Shown piece after piece: positions 45,954-56,836 of a DNA stretch of 64,000 bases. A program made the position numbers and the translations under genes. The notes below the pieces were generated by a model that had not been told where the DNA came from, ran no database searches, and saw nothing but the letters and a program-made list of their open reading frames with translations. This stretch comes from Eudorina sp. 2006-703-Eu-15 (Eukaryota > Chlorophyta > Chlorophyceae > Chlamydomonadales > Volvocaceae), in NCBI GenBank assembly GCA_003117195.1, contig BDSI01000040.1, positions 62,001 to 126,000 on the forward strand, in the 5' to 3' direction. Within the stretch, counting starts at the first letter, position 1. Each line of letters begins with the position of its first letter.

Positions 45954-46099
45954 AAAAATGTATTTATTTCTCTACGGCAACAAAGTTTGGGAAGGTTGTA
46001 AACGCGGTCAAGTGATCACACCACACACGAGCGTGATAACTACCTGCGTGGCGCACGCAGTACACTGCAGCAGCAGCGCGCGGACATCCAAACCGATCG

Positions 46100-46369
46100 A
46101 TGCCACACGGCAACATGAGGTTGGGCTCGGTGGTGGTGTTCCTGCTGCTAGCTGCGTCGGCTTCTGCCAGCGGTATTGTGGCGTCACAGCAGCCGGACTG
46201 TGAGGGGCACGGCGGCTCTAGCGGCCCAACCACTGCTGCCTTATCCTCCGAAAAGGTTGTGGTGCCGCCGGTTGGTGTCTCCAGCAGCTGTCCGCCTCCG
46301 CAGCTGATGCCGCTGAGTGATTTCAACCTGTTGTCGTACATTGCGGCGCCCTGGTACATACAGCAGCAG
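46100..46369 (+). CDS. orphan first exon of a secreted protein, lipocalin-like start
   Basis: The exon starts at ATG 46100 (or, better, ATG 46115) and ends at a clear donor CAG|GTGAGG, phase 0, after 90 codons. MRLGSVVVFLLLAASASASG is a strong signal peptide. The exon ends with LSDFNLLSYIAAPWYIQQQ, which resembles the first strand and WY motif of lipocalin-like proteins; this resemblance is weak evidence. A Gypsy LTR begins 111 bp after the donor. No continuing exons are recognisable to its right (52485-54289), so the gene may be broken or its downstream exons unrecognised. Confidence 0.55.
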
Positions 46370-46480
46370 GTGAGGAGTGACTTAGAGGATATATAGATGT
46401 ATGTGCAGGTATATATATGGTTCATTCAGCGGGCGGGTGCGTGTGACGTTGTGAGGGTGCGTGTGGATGCTATGGGCCTG

Positions 46481-46980
46481 TGTTGTATACTGCGTAATCT
46501 GATACGCACTAATTCTGTAATATTTAACATTGTTATAATATCTAATAATAATTGGTCTGACAATAATTCTGGTAATACGTCTGATACGTCCGAAACTACT
46601 ATTGAACGTAGTCTGACTTGCCCGACGTACAGGCCAACTGTTCGACGAGCTGTTCGTAATGCCGAGTAGCGCCTGAGCTACGTTCTGTCGGCCTCTGTTG
46701 TATTAATGCCGCATCTGTCTGCGGAAGTCTATGCGCTGTGCATAGGCGGGGGTCATAGCATCTGGCTATGGCTGGGACTGTTCCCTGGCGCTGACTGGCA
46801 ACCCGATTGTAGACTTCTTCGGATCTTCTGGAACTTCGTCTGGACGGTCGCGAACCTGTCGCCCGAGAATATTCGGGAAGAGGATATGTCATCTGTGACG
46901 TGCAGCCCTGTATATAATCTACGGCAGGTCTCCAAATCGGTGTCTTTTGACGCCACCAAACCGGTGGACTATACACAGCA
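46481..46980 (+). repeat. Gypsy-A 5' LTR
   Basis: Begins TGTTGTATACTGCG and ends ATACACAGCA. It matches 51985-52484 in length (500 bp) and, by eye, at all but about two positions near the end. Confidence 0.9.
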
Positions 46981-47068
46981 AGTTTGGTATCGAGACGGTC
47001 CCTTCTGGGGCGTCTCGTTGCGCTCATATCTCGATCTACGCGTTCTCATACTTACTTCTTATAACCAT

Positions 47069-47266
47069 ATGGAAGCGGATACACAGCCCGACCGCGAGCG
47101 ACCGATGGCCGACCTCGCCGCTGCACTCCTGGATGCCGCTGACGAGGGTTCGGCAAAGTCGGCTGTCGCGCCGCGCAAGCTGCGCATCGGCCTTCGCAAC
47201 CTGCGGCACCACCTCGTCCGTTTCTTGGCCGAAGTGGATAAGGCCACTGGATTGAGTAGGTTCTGA
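47069..47266 (+). CDS. small leader ORF of Gypsy-A (65 aa)
   Basis: ATG 47069 opens MEADTQPDRERPMADLAAAL and ends KATGLSRF before the gag start codon. It is rich in Leu, Arg and Ala with a likely amphipathic helix (RKLRIGLRNLRHHLVRFLAE). I do not recognise it. It may be an N-terminal gag segment separated from the main gag by a stop codon. Confidence 0.4.
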   Translation: MEADTQPDRERPMADLAAALLDAADEGSAKSAVAPRKLRIGLRNLRHHLVRFLAEVDKATGLSRF

Positions 47267-47325
47267 ATTCTTTGTTTAGTTGCGCGTTCGGTTATCTGTG
47301 ACGTTCGGTCCGCATCTCTGTTACG

Positions 47326-48779
47326 ATGTTCGCACCGAACTACCCGAACGTTGCGTATCCTCCTGTCTGGGCCGGCATTGCACCGTTTTTAGGCAATGTT
47401 CCTTATCTGGGTTGGGGACATCTGCCTGGTCAGGTGCCTGCTGCTGTTCCGAATGCAGCTCCGCAGCGGGTGAACCGTTGGGGTCCGCCGGTCCGCTGGG
47501 GTCCGGTCCCGCCTGCTGTTCCTGTACCTGCTGCGAATGCCGTGCCTGTTTTTAACGCTGCTGCACCGGCCATTTTCGGCGCCGCTGCGCAGCCTTTCCC
47601 TGTTCCTCCTGGTGCCTCTAACGTGCCTGTGCCTGCCCCAGCTCCCACTGCTGCAGTCCCTGAGCCTGTTCACTCCGTTGACGGTACGCCCGCTGTACTG
47701 GGGTCTGGTCATGCAGTCAACGATAACGGGGCTGCGGCTGGTGCGGGTGGCTCGGCCGTTCAGAGGGCCCCGGCCTCGGCCGAGAAGGGCGCCGACGATG
47801 AGGTACTGAAAATGAACATATCTGTGCCGAAACTGTCCTTGCCTGCTGACCTTAAGCATGCGGATCCTGTCGAAATTGCGGCACGCACGCGGGCGTTCGT
47901 ACGGGATGCTAGGAACTACTTTGCGGTTGTGAAGGGAGGTCATCTGGACAACATGCGCTGCCTTTTTCTGGCCACTGCCCTTGAGGGTGCGGCGAAGGCG
48001 TGGCATGACTCCTGGACCACCGCAAAGGAAACCTTCACCTCGGAAGAACTTCTGACCGCTTTGCTTAGCCGTTTCGCCCGCGCATCCTGTCTGCTGAGGA
48101 TGAGGCCCGGCACAAGCTTGCATCTGGCAAGCACCGCATGCGTTCTGGTGATAAGGTCGCAGCATACCATAGCCGCTTTGAGGCTATCATTTCTGCCATT
48201 CCTGATGTCTCTGATTCTGAGAAGCGCTTCTGGTTTCACAAGGGCTTGACTGCTGAGCTCGCTGGTGATTGCGCATCTGATTCTCTCGGACAGACCTTCC
48301 TGACCTTCCAGGACCTGCTCACGTTCGCTTTCGGCATGGAGAGGCGGCTGGAGCATAAGCGGCTTTCTGAGCAACAAGCCCGGTCCTCTGTTCACTTGCA
48401 TGCCCTGACTGCGCAGGACATGTCCGACCTGTCGGACGCGGAGGACGTCCCGCCGGCGGCTGGCGCCAAGCGCCGCGCACCGACCGCCGCCGCCGCCGCC
48501 ACCGGGGCGGCGAAAGGCGGCGATGGAGGGCGGCGCGGGAAGCAGCAGTCGGGCGGCGCGGCCCGCGCAAGCCACAAGGGGAAGGACGACGGTTGGGCGC
48601 AGCCGCGGTCGAAGCGGCCCCGACGCAACAACCGGCATGATCAGGAGTGGTTAGACAAATTCTGCTGCACTCGGGCGGAGTATAACTACCGCAAGGGTGA
48701 AGGCTTGTGCCTCCGATGCGCCTCCAACGCCCACCGTGCGGACACTTGCCCGCTGCTGAAGGGGGGGCAAAAGGCTTAG
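47326..48779 (+). pseudogene. Gypsy-A gag with a one-base frameshift
   Basis: The gag polyprotein packages the element RNA. The N-terminal 130 residues are Pro/Ala/Val-rich. The capsid-like part follows: ARTRAFVRDARNYFAVVKGG, FLATALEGAAKAWHDSWTTA, FTSEELLTALLSRF. One C is missing at about 48081 relative to the inverted copy (CGCCCGCGC versus CGCCCCGCGC), which moves the frame. The next frame continues RMRSGDKVAAYHSRFEAIIS and RFWFHKGLTAELAGD. A basic Ala/Lys/Arg stretch precedes the zinc knuckle CLRCASNAHRADTC (C-x2-C-x4-H-x4-C). The stop is at 48777-48779. Confidence 0.85.
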
Positions 48780-48816
48780 GAGGTTGCCCAGGTTGATGCT
48801 CAGGGGGAGTCGCTCA

Positions 48817-50024
48817 GGGAGACATGAACTCAGGCAACAGAACCCCCGCAGCGGTATCAGGACGCTGACATTTGCACGATCGGTACCGGGCTACCTGCAG
48901 CTGAAACTCACGCAGAGAGGAGCAGATCGTATGCCCGCTCAGGTCAACAGAGGCAAGGGACGGAACGCAAGGCGCGAAAAGATTACAGAAAGTGTCAAAG
49001 CCAGCGCGCGCCGTCCGAGCGTCCAGCGAAAAACGCCGTCCCACTACGCCCTCAACCTGGCGCAGGACATCAGGCACGATCGCACGCGCTGCACGGAAAG
49101 CAGACAGATCAGGCAATGCGCCGCGCGAAACAGCAGACCCAGGCGACTCCCCCTGAGCATCAACCTGGGCAACCTCCTAAGCCTTTTGCCCCCCCTTCAG
49201 CAGCGGGCAAGTGTCCGCACGGTGGGCGTTGGAGGCGCATCGGAGGCACAAGCCTTCACCCTTGCGGTAGTTATACTCCGCCCGAGTGCAGCAGAATTTG
49301 TCTAACCACTCCAGATCACGCCGGTTGTTGCGTCGGGGCCGCTTCGACCGCGGCTGTGCCCAACCGTCGTCCTTCCCCTTGTGGCTTGCGCGGGCCGCGC
49401 CGCCCGACTGCTGCTTCCCGCGCCGCCCTCCATCGCCGCCTTTCGCCGCCCCGGTGGCGGCGGCGGCGGCGGTCGGTGCGCGGCGCTTGGCGCCAGCCGC
49501 CGGTGGGGCGTCCTCCGCGTCCGACAGGTCGGACATGTCCTGCGCAGTCAGGGCATGCAAGCGAACAGAGGACCGGGCTTGTTGCTCTGCAAGCCGCTTA
49601 TGCTCCAGCCGCCGCTCCATGCCGAAAGCGAACGTGAGCAGGTCCTGGAAGGTCGGGAAGGTCTGTCCGAGAGAATCAGATGCGCAATCACCAGCGAGCT
49701 CAGCAGTCAAGCCCTTGTGAAACCAGAAGCGCTTCTCGGAATCAGAGACATCAGGAATGGCAGAAATGATAGCCTCAAAGCGGCTATGGTATGCTGCGAC
49801 CTTATCACCAGAACGCATGCGGTGCTTGCCAGATGCAAGCTTGTGCCGGGCCTCATCCTCAGCAGACAGGATGCGCGGGGCGAAACGGCTAAGCAAAGCG
49901 GTCAGAAGTTCTTCCGAGGTGAAGGTTTCCTTTGCGGTGGTCCAGGAGTCATGCCACGCCTTCGCCGCAACCTCAAGGGCAGTGGCCAGAAAAAGGCAGC
50001 GCATGTTGTCCAGATGACCTCGGG
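48817..50024 (-). repeat. inverted internal copy of gag/protease sequence in Gypsy-A
   Basis: Read on the - strand from 50024, this repeats the gag coding region from GAGGTCATCTGGACAACATG through the zinc knuckle and stop, and on into the start of the protease ORF (PDLSAFRAARAIVPDV). Its first 881 bp (50024-49143) pair with 47936-48816 on the + strand. After 50024 the + strand order resumes with a third copy of the zinc-knuckle segment. The copy carries the unshifted gag frame. Confidence 0.9.
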
Positions 50025-50126
50025 CGGAGTATAACTACCGCAAGGGTGAAGGCTTGTGCCTCCGATGCGCCTCCAACGCCCACCGTGCGGACACTTGCCC
50101 GCTGCTGAAGGGGGGGCAAAAGGCTT

Positions 50127-50866
50127 AGGAGGTTGCCCAGGTTGATGCTCAGGGGGAGTCGCCTGGGTCTGCTGTTTCGCGCGGCGCATTGCCTGATCTG
50201 TCTGCTTTCCGTGCAGCGCGTGCGATCGTGCCTGATGTCCTGCGCCAGGTTGAGGGCGTAGTGGGACGGCGTTTTTCGCTGGACGCTCGGATGGCGCACG
50301 CTGGCTTTGACACTTTCTGTAATCTTTTCGCGCCTTGCGTTCCGTCCCTTGCCTCTGTTGACCTGAGCGGGCATACGATCTGGTTTACCCCCTCCTCTCT
50401 GCGTGAGCTTCAGCTGCAGGTAGCCCGGTACCGATCGTGCAAACGTCAGCGTCCTGATACCGCTGCGGGGGTTCTGTTGCCTGAGTTCATGTCTCGGAAG
50501 GCGGCCTCTCTGTTGGCGGGTTTCAAGCGTGTCTTGCAGTTTCGGCCGGGTACCGTTCTGTTTAACGGTGTTGACGTGGCTGGGCGCCCGACTCCGTTGC
50601 CTGGTTTTCCTTATGCAGCTGAGGTCTGGTACGAAGCACCGCGCAAGGGCCCGGTGGTTCCCGATGAGGGGGACCCCCACATTTCTGCCCTTCTGTCTCC
50701 AGGTGCCGCTGCCCTCACAGGTTCTGGCGTTCCTCTTGTTTCTATCTCTGCTGCTGGCCATCGTATGACTGCGCTTGCGGATACGGGCGCCAGCGATGAC
50801 TTCATCTCTGCCTCTGAGGTGGAACGCCTTGGGCTGCGACCCGACTCGTACTTGTTGATCGCTTGA
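50127..50866 (+). CDS. Gypsy-A aspartic protease region, truncated by deletion
   Basis: The frame after the third gag stop reads LPDLSAFRAARAIVPDVLRQ and VGRRFSLDARMAHAGFDTFC. It then reaches the retropepsin active site ALADTGASDDFISASEVERL (D-T-G-A). Shortly after RLGLRPDSY the sequence jumps to TTGTTGATCGC, part of the integrase LVDRLTKM block, and terminates. The deletion removes RT, RNase H and the first part of integrase. Confidence 0.8.
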
Positions 50867-51891
50867 CGAAGATGGTGCATCTTGCCCCTACCACGACTGC
50901 TTGCACTGCTGAAGACACTGCACGACTGTTCTTTGATAACGTCGTACGATTGCACGGCGTGCCAAAGAGCGTTGTGTCTGATCGTGGTACTCAGTTTGCG
51001 AGTAAGTTTTGGGCCGCGCTGGGTGTTTTGGTTGGGATGCGTGTGAATCTGTCCACCGCATACCATCCACAATCTGATGGCCAGACTGAGCGTGTGAATC
51101 GCGTTCTGGGCGACATGCTCCGTAACTTCGCTGGCCGCACACCATCTGCCTGGGACACCTACCTGACTGCTGCTGAGTTTGCTATCAACAATGCTGTGAA
51201 CCGTTCGACTGGCAAGAGTCCTTTCTTCCTGAATTACGGTTACAACCCGGCTCTGCCTGTGTGGCGTGAGTTGGATGTAAACGTACCTGCTGCTAAGGTT
51301 TTTGTCAAGTCGTTTGTGTCCCGGATAGCAGATGCCAGATCTTGCTTGGATGCTGCACAGCAACGGACGGCTGACTACTACAACAAATCTAAACGGGACG
51401 TCACCTTCCGCAAGGGACAGTTGGTCATGCTGAGCACCAAGAATCTGCGTTCCTTGGCTGAAGGGTCACGTAAGCTGTTACCACGTTGGGTGGGTCCGTA
51501 CCCTGTCGCACGCATGGTGGGATCTGTCGCTGTTGAGCTTCAGTTACCATCTGACATGCGCATTCACCCTACGTTTCATGTGTCTCTGGTCCGGCCGTAC
51601 CGTGGTTCTGATCCTGAACCTGATGCTGCTGACACTCCACCTGTGACGGAGCCTGGTCCTGTCGACTGGATTAAGGGCAAGCAAACCACCTATGCTGTTG
51701 AGCGCATCCTGGACTACCGCGCGCGACGGGTGGGTAAGAGCGGACGTAAGCGCACTGTGCACGAATACCTCGTCAAATGGGCTGGGTATTCCTCTGAGCA
51801 CAATAGCTGGGAGCCTGCGCGAAATTTTACTCCTGATATGAAACCCCTGCTGGAGGAAGCTCGGTTACGGGCCACGGCTAAGGTAAGTTGA
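50851..51891 (+). CDS. Gypsy-A integrase C-terminal half with chromodomain
   Basis: The frame begins [20 protein letters not shown] and includes VSDRGTQF (second catalytic Asp) and HPQSDGQTERVNRVLGDMLR with the catalytic Glu. The first Asp and the HHCC zinc finger are lost in the deletion. The GPY-like segment KLLPRWVGPYPVARMVGSVA follows. The C-terminus is a chromodomain: VERILDYRARR, then EYLVKWAGYSSEHNSWEPAR. Chromodomains steer integration toward marked chromatin, which classes this element among the chromoviruses. The frame is uninterrupted over 340 codons. Confidence 0.88.
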   Translation, partial: LVDRLTKMVHLAPTTTACTAEDTARLFFDNVVRLHGVPKSVVSDRGTQFASKFWAALGVLVGMRVNLSTAYHPQSDGQTERVNRVLGDMLRNFAGRTPSAWDTYLTAAEFAINNAVNRSTGKSPFFLNYGYNPALPVWRELDVNVPAAKVFVKSFVSRIADARSCLDAAQQRTADYYNKSKRDVTFRKGQLVMLSTKNLRSLAEGSRKLLPRWVGPYPVARMVGSVAVELQLPSDMRIHPTFHVSLVRPYRGSDPEPDAADTPPVTEPGPVDWIKGKQTTYAVERILDYRARRVGKSGRKRTVHEYLVKWAGYSSEHNSWEPARNFTPDMKPLLEEARLRATAKVS

Positions 51892-51984
51892 GCGGTACAG
51901 GTAAGTCGTAATTGCCGCTCTATGCCGTGCCTAATCTGGCTCCCTTTCATGCAGCGGGGACGCTGCATCCTGAGGGGGGATAGT

Positions 51985-52484
51985 TGTTGTATACTGCGTA
52001 ATCTGATACGCACTAATTCTGTAATATTTAACATTGTTATAATATCTAATAATAATTGGTCTGACAATAATTCTGGTAATACGTCTGATACGTCCGAAAC
52101 TACTATTGAACGTAGTCTGACTTGCCCGACGTACAGGCCAACTGTTCGACGAGCTGTTCGTAATGCCGAGTAGCGCCTGAGCTACGTTCTGTCGGCCTCT
52201 GTTGTATTAATGCCGCATCTGTCTGCGGAAGTCTATGCGCTGTGCATAGGCGGGGGTCATAGCATCTGGCTATGGCTGGGACTGTTCCCTGGCGCTGACT
52301 GGCAACCCGATTGTAGACTTCTTCGGATCTTCTGGAACTTCGTCTGGACGGTCGCGAACCTGTCGCCCGAGAATATTCGGGAAGAGGATATGTCATCTGT
52401 GACGTGCAGCCCTGTATATAATCTACGGCAGGTCTCCAAATCGGTGTCTTTTGACGCCACCAAACCGGTGGACTATATACAACA
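51985..52484 (+). repeat. Gypsy-A 3' LTR
   Basis: Starts TGTTGTATACTGCG four bases after the purine tract and ends ATATACAACA. Length and sequence match the 5' LTR, so the insertion or its last conversion is recent. Confidence 0.9.
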
Positions 52485-54289
52485 TTGCTTCGTTTCGTGT
52501 GACCTGCGGTAGCTGCAACCCCCCGTCTTCTCCCAAAGTGGCGGAGATAGATGCGCAGATTTGCCGATTGAAAGCTGATTCATAAGAATTTTATACATTT
52601 TGTAGTGAAGAAACCTCTGATGGATGTGATGGAGCCATAAGCCGGTTTGCGTTGAAGGGAGTCGCGGCACGCAATCCGGACACCACCGCACTCATTCATG
52701 TAACTCAGACGGGCCGCCAGACTGTCGGCAGAAGAAACGTTAACCCCCCCCCCCTGCTTCACAGATAGAGAGAGCAGTGGCTCGCTCCACCACACCATTC
52801 AGACAGCGAGTCATATAAAACCCATAATGACGGTCTAAATGACGTTACGTGGTGCAGTACTGGTTATTACCTTGCCGCAATAGCAATCCGTTTCGACTTT
52901 CCGTGCATTTCGAAGATACGTTCATCACTGTTGGATCGCGCGATAGCGCGATAGCTTGCCGACGCATGTATGTATGGACGCACGCCATTTTAAATAGTTG
53001 TCGTTTTCAAAAAAAAGGGTATTTGTGACTTCAGCAGGTATATCTCCCTCCCACAATATATATATGTGTGTGCTTATTCGAGTTTTTCGAGGTTCGCTGC
53101 CGGTGCTTTTTCACGTTATTAATATTAATGGGAAAGAGTGGGTTCGTTCTGAGGGAGTTGCTTGATTGTCGGCATTGATCGCGCCTCTCATAATAAAGGG
53201 CCAGCCAACCGACCGTACGTTGGATGGGATTCAATGGGAGTGGCTGTCGCTGTCGCAGCTGAAGTGAAGGGCTCGCCCAAGTTGCACTGAAAGAGCGAAG
53301 GCGGACGCTTGACGGACGGAGGCCGAAGTTGCTACATGCGGTAGGCTACAAGATAGGCTTACAGCCACAGAAACAGCCAGAAACTCACAATTTGGTAGCC
53401 CATTTATGCAACAGGAAGCGCTACTCACAGCGCCGGCGGCGTCACTACCACGGTACGTGTATGCTGTACCGACATTCATAGCCGTACTCTCTGAAACAGC
53501 CGGCAGGTAGGCACAAACAGGCCAGGCCATGTCACATGTATTTACCTCTAAATGCAGTTCAGCGAGTGATATCAGCGAGTGACACGCACGAAAGGTCCCG
53601 TGCGCCTCGGCCCGACAACTTCCCATGGCTCACGGGCCTCCGGGCCGCTACGCTCGTGGTCAGTCCCGGATAGCCCGGACCGCTCAATTCCGTTTGCGTG
53701 CGGTAAATAAAGGAAACGGAGGCTGCCTTGCTTCTTGAAACACAAGTAACCCGTGACCGACCCTCATGCGTCTCCACTTTCTATTGAGGCTAGAGCTAGG
53801 TTGTCAGCCACGGCAACAACGAACATCATTCCGTGCATGTGTAGAATAATTTATGAGATGCGCGTCTATCTATCTGTACGCACGTACGTACGTACGCCCG
53901 CACCACTCTATATTAACCGCGCGCTGTGCGGTATGTATTTATATAAAACGTGCGTCTGCAACGAGCGAGCACCACATTCGTACACCAACCAACCATCTGG
54001 TACTACACTCATCGTACATCAACCAACCACCAAAACTCGAATGCAGCACGCACATGTACGTATTCATGCAAGCTGCGGGCGCCTCGTTTCATTCACAAGG
54101 GCGGTGCGTGGTGCCTGTGTGGATGCGAACCTAGCTCGCTCCGCATCTATCTATGAAATCGGGCATGGAAACCCATCCATGTAATGTGTGGTCGTCGCCC
54201 CGACCACCGAATTCTCGCCATCCATCCTCAGCTATGCACGACGCAGACATGGCACGAATGGAGCTTTGTACACATAGCTATGTGTTCGT
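52485..54289. other. right flank of Gypsy-A, no gene seen
   Basis: Moderately AT-rich sequence with microsatellite-like ACGTACGT near 53880 and CAACCAACC near 53990. No exon continuing the orphan exon at 46100 could be recognised, and no repeat family is evident. Confidence 0.45.
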
Positions 54290-55213
54290 ACGAACAAAAC
54301 CGTCCAAGCCGCCGCGGCTGATAAGATTCCGGTCCTCCCCATCCCTTCACCGCGCCGGACATCCAGGTAGGTAGACCGATGCGCCGTACGACCACCCTGC
54401 CTGCGGGGCATGGGGTTGTTGGTGGCCACCGGTCCCTTCTGAGGCCCGCTAATCGATCGTAGCACTCATATCTTGCTTGATTCATTCATTCATACGACTG
54501 CTGTGACCGCATACATCTCCACCTCGTATTAGAGCTACCGTAATCTCGCACACGGGCCCACCTACACGGCCGTCCGAAGCCTACCGCTGTCGCCTTCGAC
54601 CCTCCATTGCTACACACCTATCTTGAAGAGGTCATTGAACGTGCGTGATGCCCACCGCCATGCCCACCTTGCAGCAGGAAAGCAAGCTAGGTAGCGGAGG
54701 ACGATTCGGGTGCGTCAATTCTCCCCGCCGCCATACATGAATGAATGCTACAGCGGACCCCAAAGGGATCACCGGTGTATACAAGGGCAAGCCCCAGCAG
54801 GCCCCACCGCCAAGGCGGCAAGACGCCTCCACACCTCAACGCCGCACCCAAAAAACACACCGGGCCATGACCCCACTCAGCCAGACACCGAAGCAAGCAG
54901 AGGCGCGCAGCGGGGCATGTGAGTCGGCGGCGGGTCTGGCGGGGTTGCAGGAGCGGGAGGCCATTCTGGCGCGCTGGTAACCTGGTGTATGTGTTGGCCG
55001 GTATGGCTGCATGCATGGACCCGCGCCCCCCAACCCCCACGCGGGTGATGATGGAGGGTCTATGATCTAGGGCCCAAACACATATACAAAAGGAATAGAT
55101 AGAGCGGCACATACAAGGGAGCCGCCCCCTGGCTGGGCCCAAGGTAATGAGTAGTCAGACAATACACAGATAGAGGTACTCGCACTCATTCCTTGCCTGC
55201 CGAATAACACATA

Positions 55214-55399
55214 CACACAGTTGCACGTTACGCCGCCTTTTTGGTAAATGTATTTCAGGTTGCCTGGTAGGTATTCTGGGCGTGCGTGGTTCGGGCGGGC
55301 TTCTCGCACACAGTTGCACGTTACGCCGCCTCTTTGGTAAATGTATTTCAGGTTGCCTGGTAGGTATTCTGGGCGTGCGTGGTTCGGGCGGGCTTCTCG
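55214..55399. repeat. 93-bp tandem duplication in copy 2
   Basis: CACACAGTTGCACGTTACGC through GGGCTTCTCG occurs twice in a row (55214-55306, 55307-55399) but once in copy 1. Confidence 0.9.
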
Positions 55400-56836
55400 C
55401 AAAACACACACTCCCCAAAGGAGCCAGAGGCCCCTCCGGATACCGACTCAGCTGCATCCCCATCCCCCAGGCGGACGGAAGCATCGCATACCCCTCTCTC
55501 CTGATTAGACTGCGCCATGTGTGGTGGCAGCGCGCGCGGAGCGTTAGGTAGGCCCACACAACCCACGCCAATCATTTGCATATATATACATACCAGCTTC
55601 TTGTACAAACACACATACATATGTGCCTTTTGTCTGTGGCGGGTACGGCAGCTGCGGGCGTCAGAAGGCGGCTGCTGTCCAGGTGGAGTTGGTCCACAAA
55701 ATCCAGCGACCGTTGTCGTCCCGCACCACGGCAATAAGGCCCGCCGGGTTGGGCATACCGGTGCCTGCCGCCTCATTGGAGCACTGCAGCTGCAGCGAGT
55801 TGACCCCCGCCCGGAGGGCCAGGGACACTGTCGGCACGGCCGGCGAGGCCCACCCGCTGGTCACGTTCCCCAGGGACACCGCGTTGAGGACGACGGTGCA
55901 GCGGTTGTCGACCACCACCCACAGCGTGGCGGAGGCGGGCGCCGCAGCGGTGTACGACTTCTCGAAGGTGTAGCTGATGTTGGTGGGGGCGTCTTTGGTG
56001 GCGTCTGCGCTGCTGCCGCCCCATATCCACTGCGCGCCGGCGGCGTGGAAGGGGCCGGCGGCGGTGCCGCTGAGATACCAGGGCGCGGTGCCGACGTTGG
56101 TGCTGAGGACCGTGGCGCCTGCAGCATCGGGGGAACACGGAGAGTAGGGCAGGGTAGCGGGGCTGGGGGTTGCGGTATGGCGCGGTCCAGCGCACGACGC
56201 AGTTCTAGGAAGACGGCAAACAGGCACACTGTGGTACCGGCGTTTTCTATTTCTTATCCACCATGTACCGCCGTAATTGATTTATTCACAAAAGCACTGA
56301 AACATGTGTGCGGGCACTCAGCGTGTGCACCGCGACGCCGCACTGCAGCGGCGCCTAATGGCGCAAACCATGGTCAGATACATCTCAACATCTTACGGAT
56401 GCCACTGCTGACTCGCAAGTACGGATAAACCCCGCCCACTTTGTCGCCTGGGGCGCATGCCTCATCCCCCGGGGGCATACCTGGGACTGGCGGTGGCGGG
56501 CTGGGGTTGCTGGGTGGCGGAGGTACCGGCACGGGCCCTGCAGGCGGGGAGCGGAGGGCGGGTGACGGGCGAGCAGGCGGGTGCGGGTTTGGGTGGGTGG
56601 GTGATGTTTCGAAGCTGCAGGCAGGCGTGTGCTGCCGCGTGGCTATGTCGTTAAGGCACCGTGCGTCGCGAAGTGTGTGCACATGTGCGAGCGTGCTTGC
56701 AGAACGCTCTGCGGCTGACTTGTCCACACATCCAACGAAAACCGCTGTGACCCGTCATTGCGCACACAAGATATGTGTGTATGCATCATGCATCGATGCC
56801 TGCATAGACAGCGACCTTATGCACCGGTGCTTCAGT

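Larger units (their letters stand above)
38860..45958 (+). mobile_element. LINE with RT and PCIF1-like domain, 5'-truncated and split by a nested element
   Basis: The coding frame opens after an in-frame TGA at 38857. It reads KKAAKRFQKLLSKKPKQ and DALHTHFAKLAKPISG before the RT. The RT is interrupted at 39934 and resumes at 42942. A TGA at 44374 separates the RT from a second block in the same frame that runs to an ACGGACAC repeat. The 3' end is a perfect 12-bp stem hairpin followed by five A residues (45954-45958). The 5' endonuclease region is absent. Confidence 0.8.
46481..52484 (+). mobile_element. Gypsy-A: chromodomain Ty3/Gypsy retrotransposon, non-autonomous and rearranged
   Basis: Two 500-bp LTRs bracket gag, an internally inverted gag/protease copy, a protease remnant, the second half of integrase and a chromodomain. 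RT, RNase H and the integrase zinc finger are deleted at about 50851. A primer-binding-like TGGTATCGAG lies at 46985 and a purine tract GAGGGGGGA at 51972-51980. The flanking 5-mers (GCCTG left, TTGCT right) do not match, so there is no target-site duplication. Confidence 0.92.

Noticed and set aside
48784..49305. + strand open frame between the two gag copies
   Set aside because: It is the antisense of the inverted protease/gag segment; the - strand gives the PDLSAF protein also seen at 50189.
49381..50034. + strand frame opposite the inverted gag copy
   Set aside because: Antisense shadow of inverted gag; no independent features.
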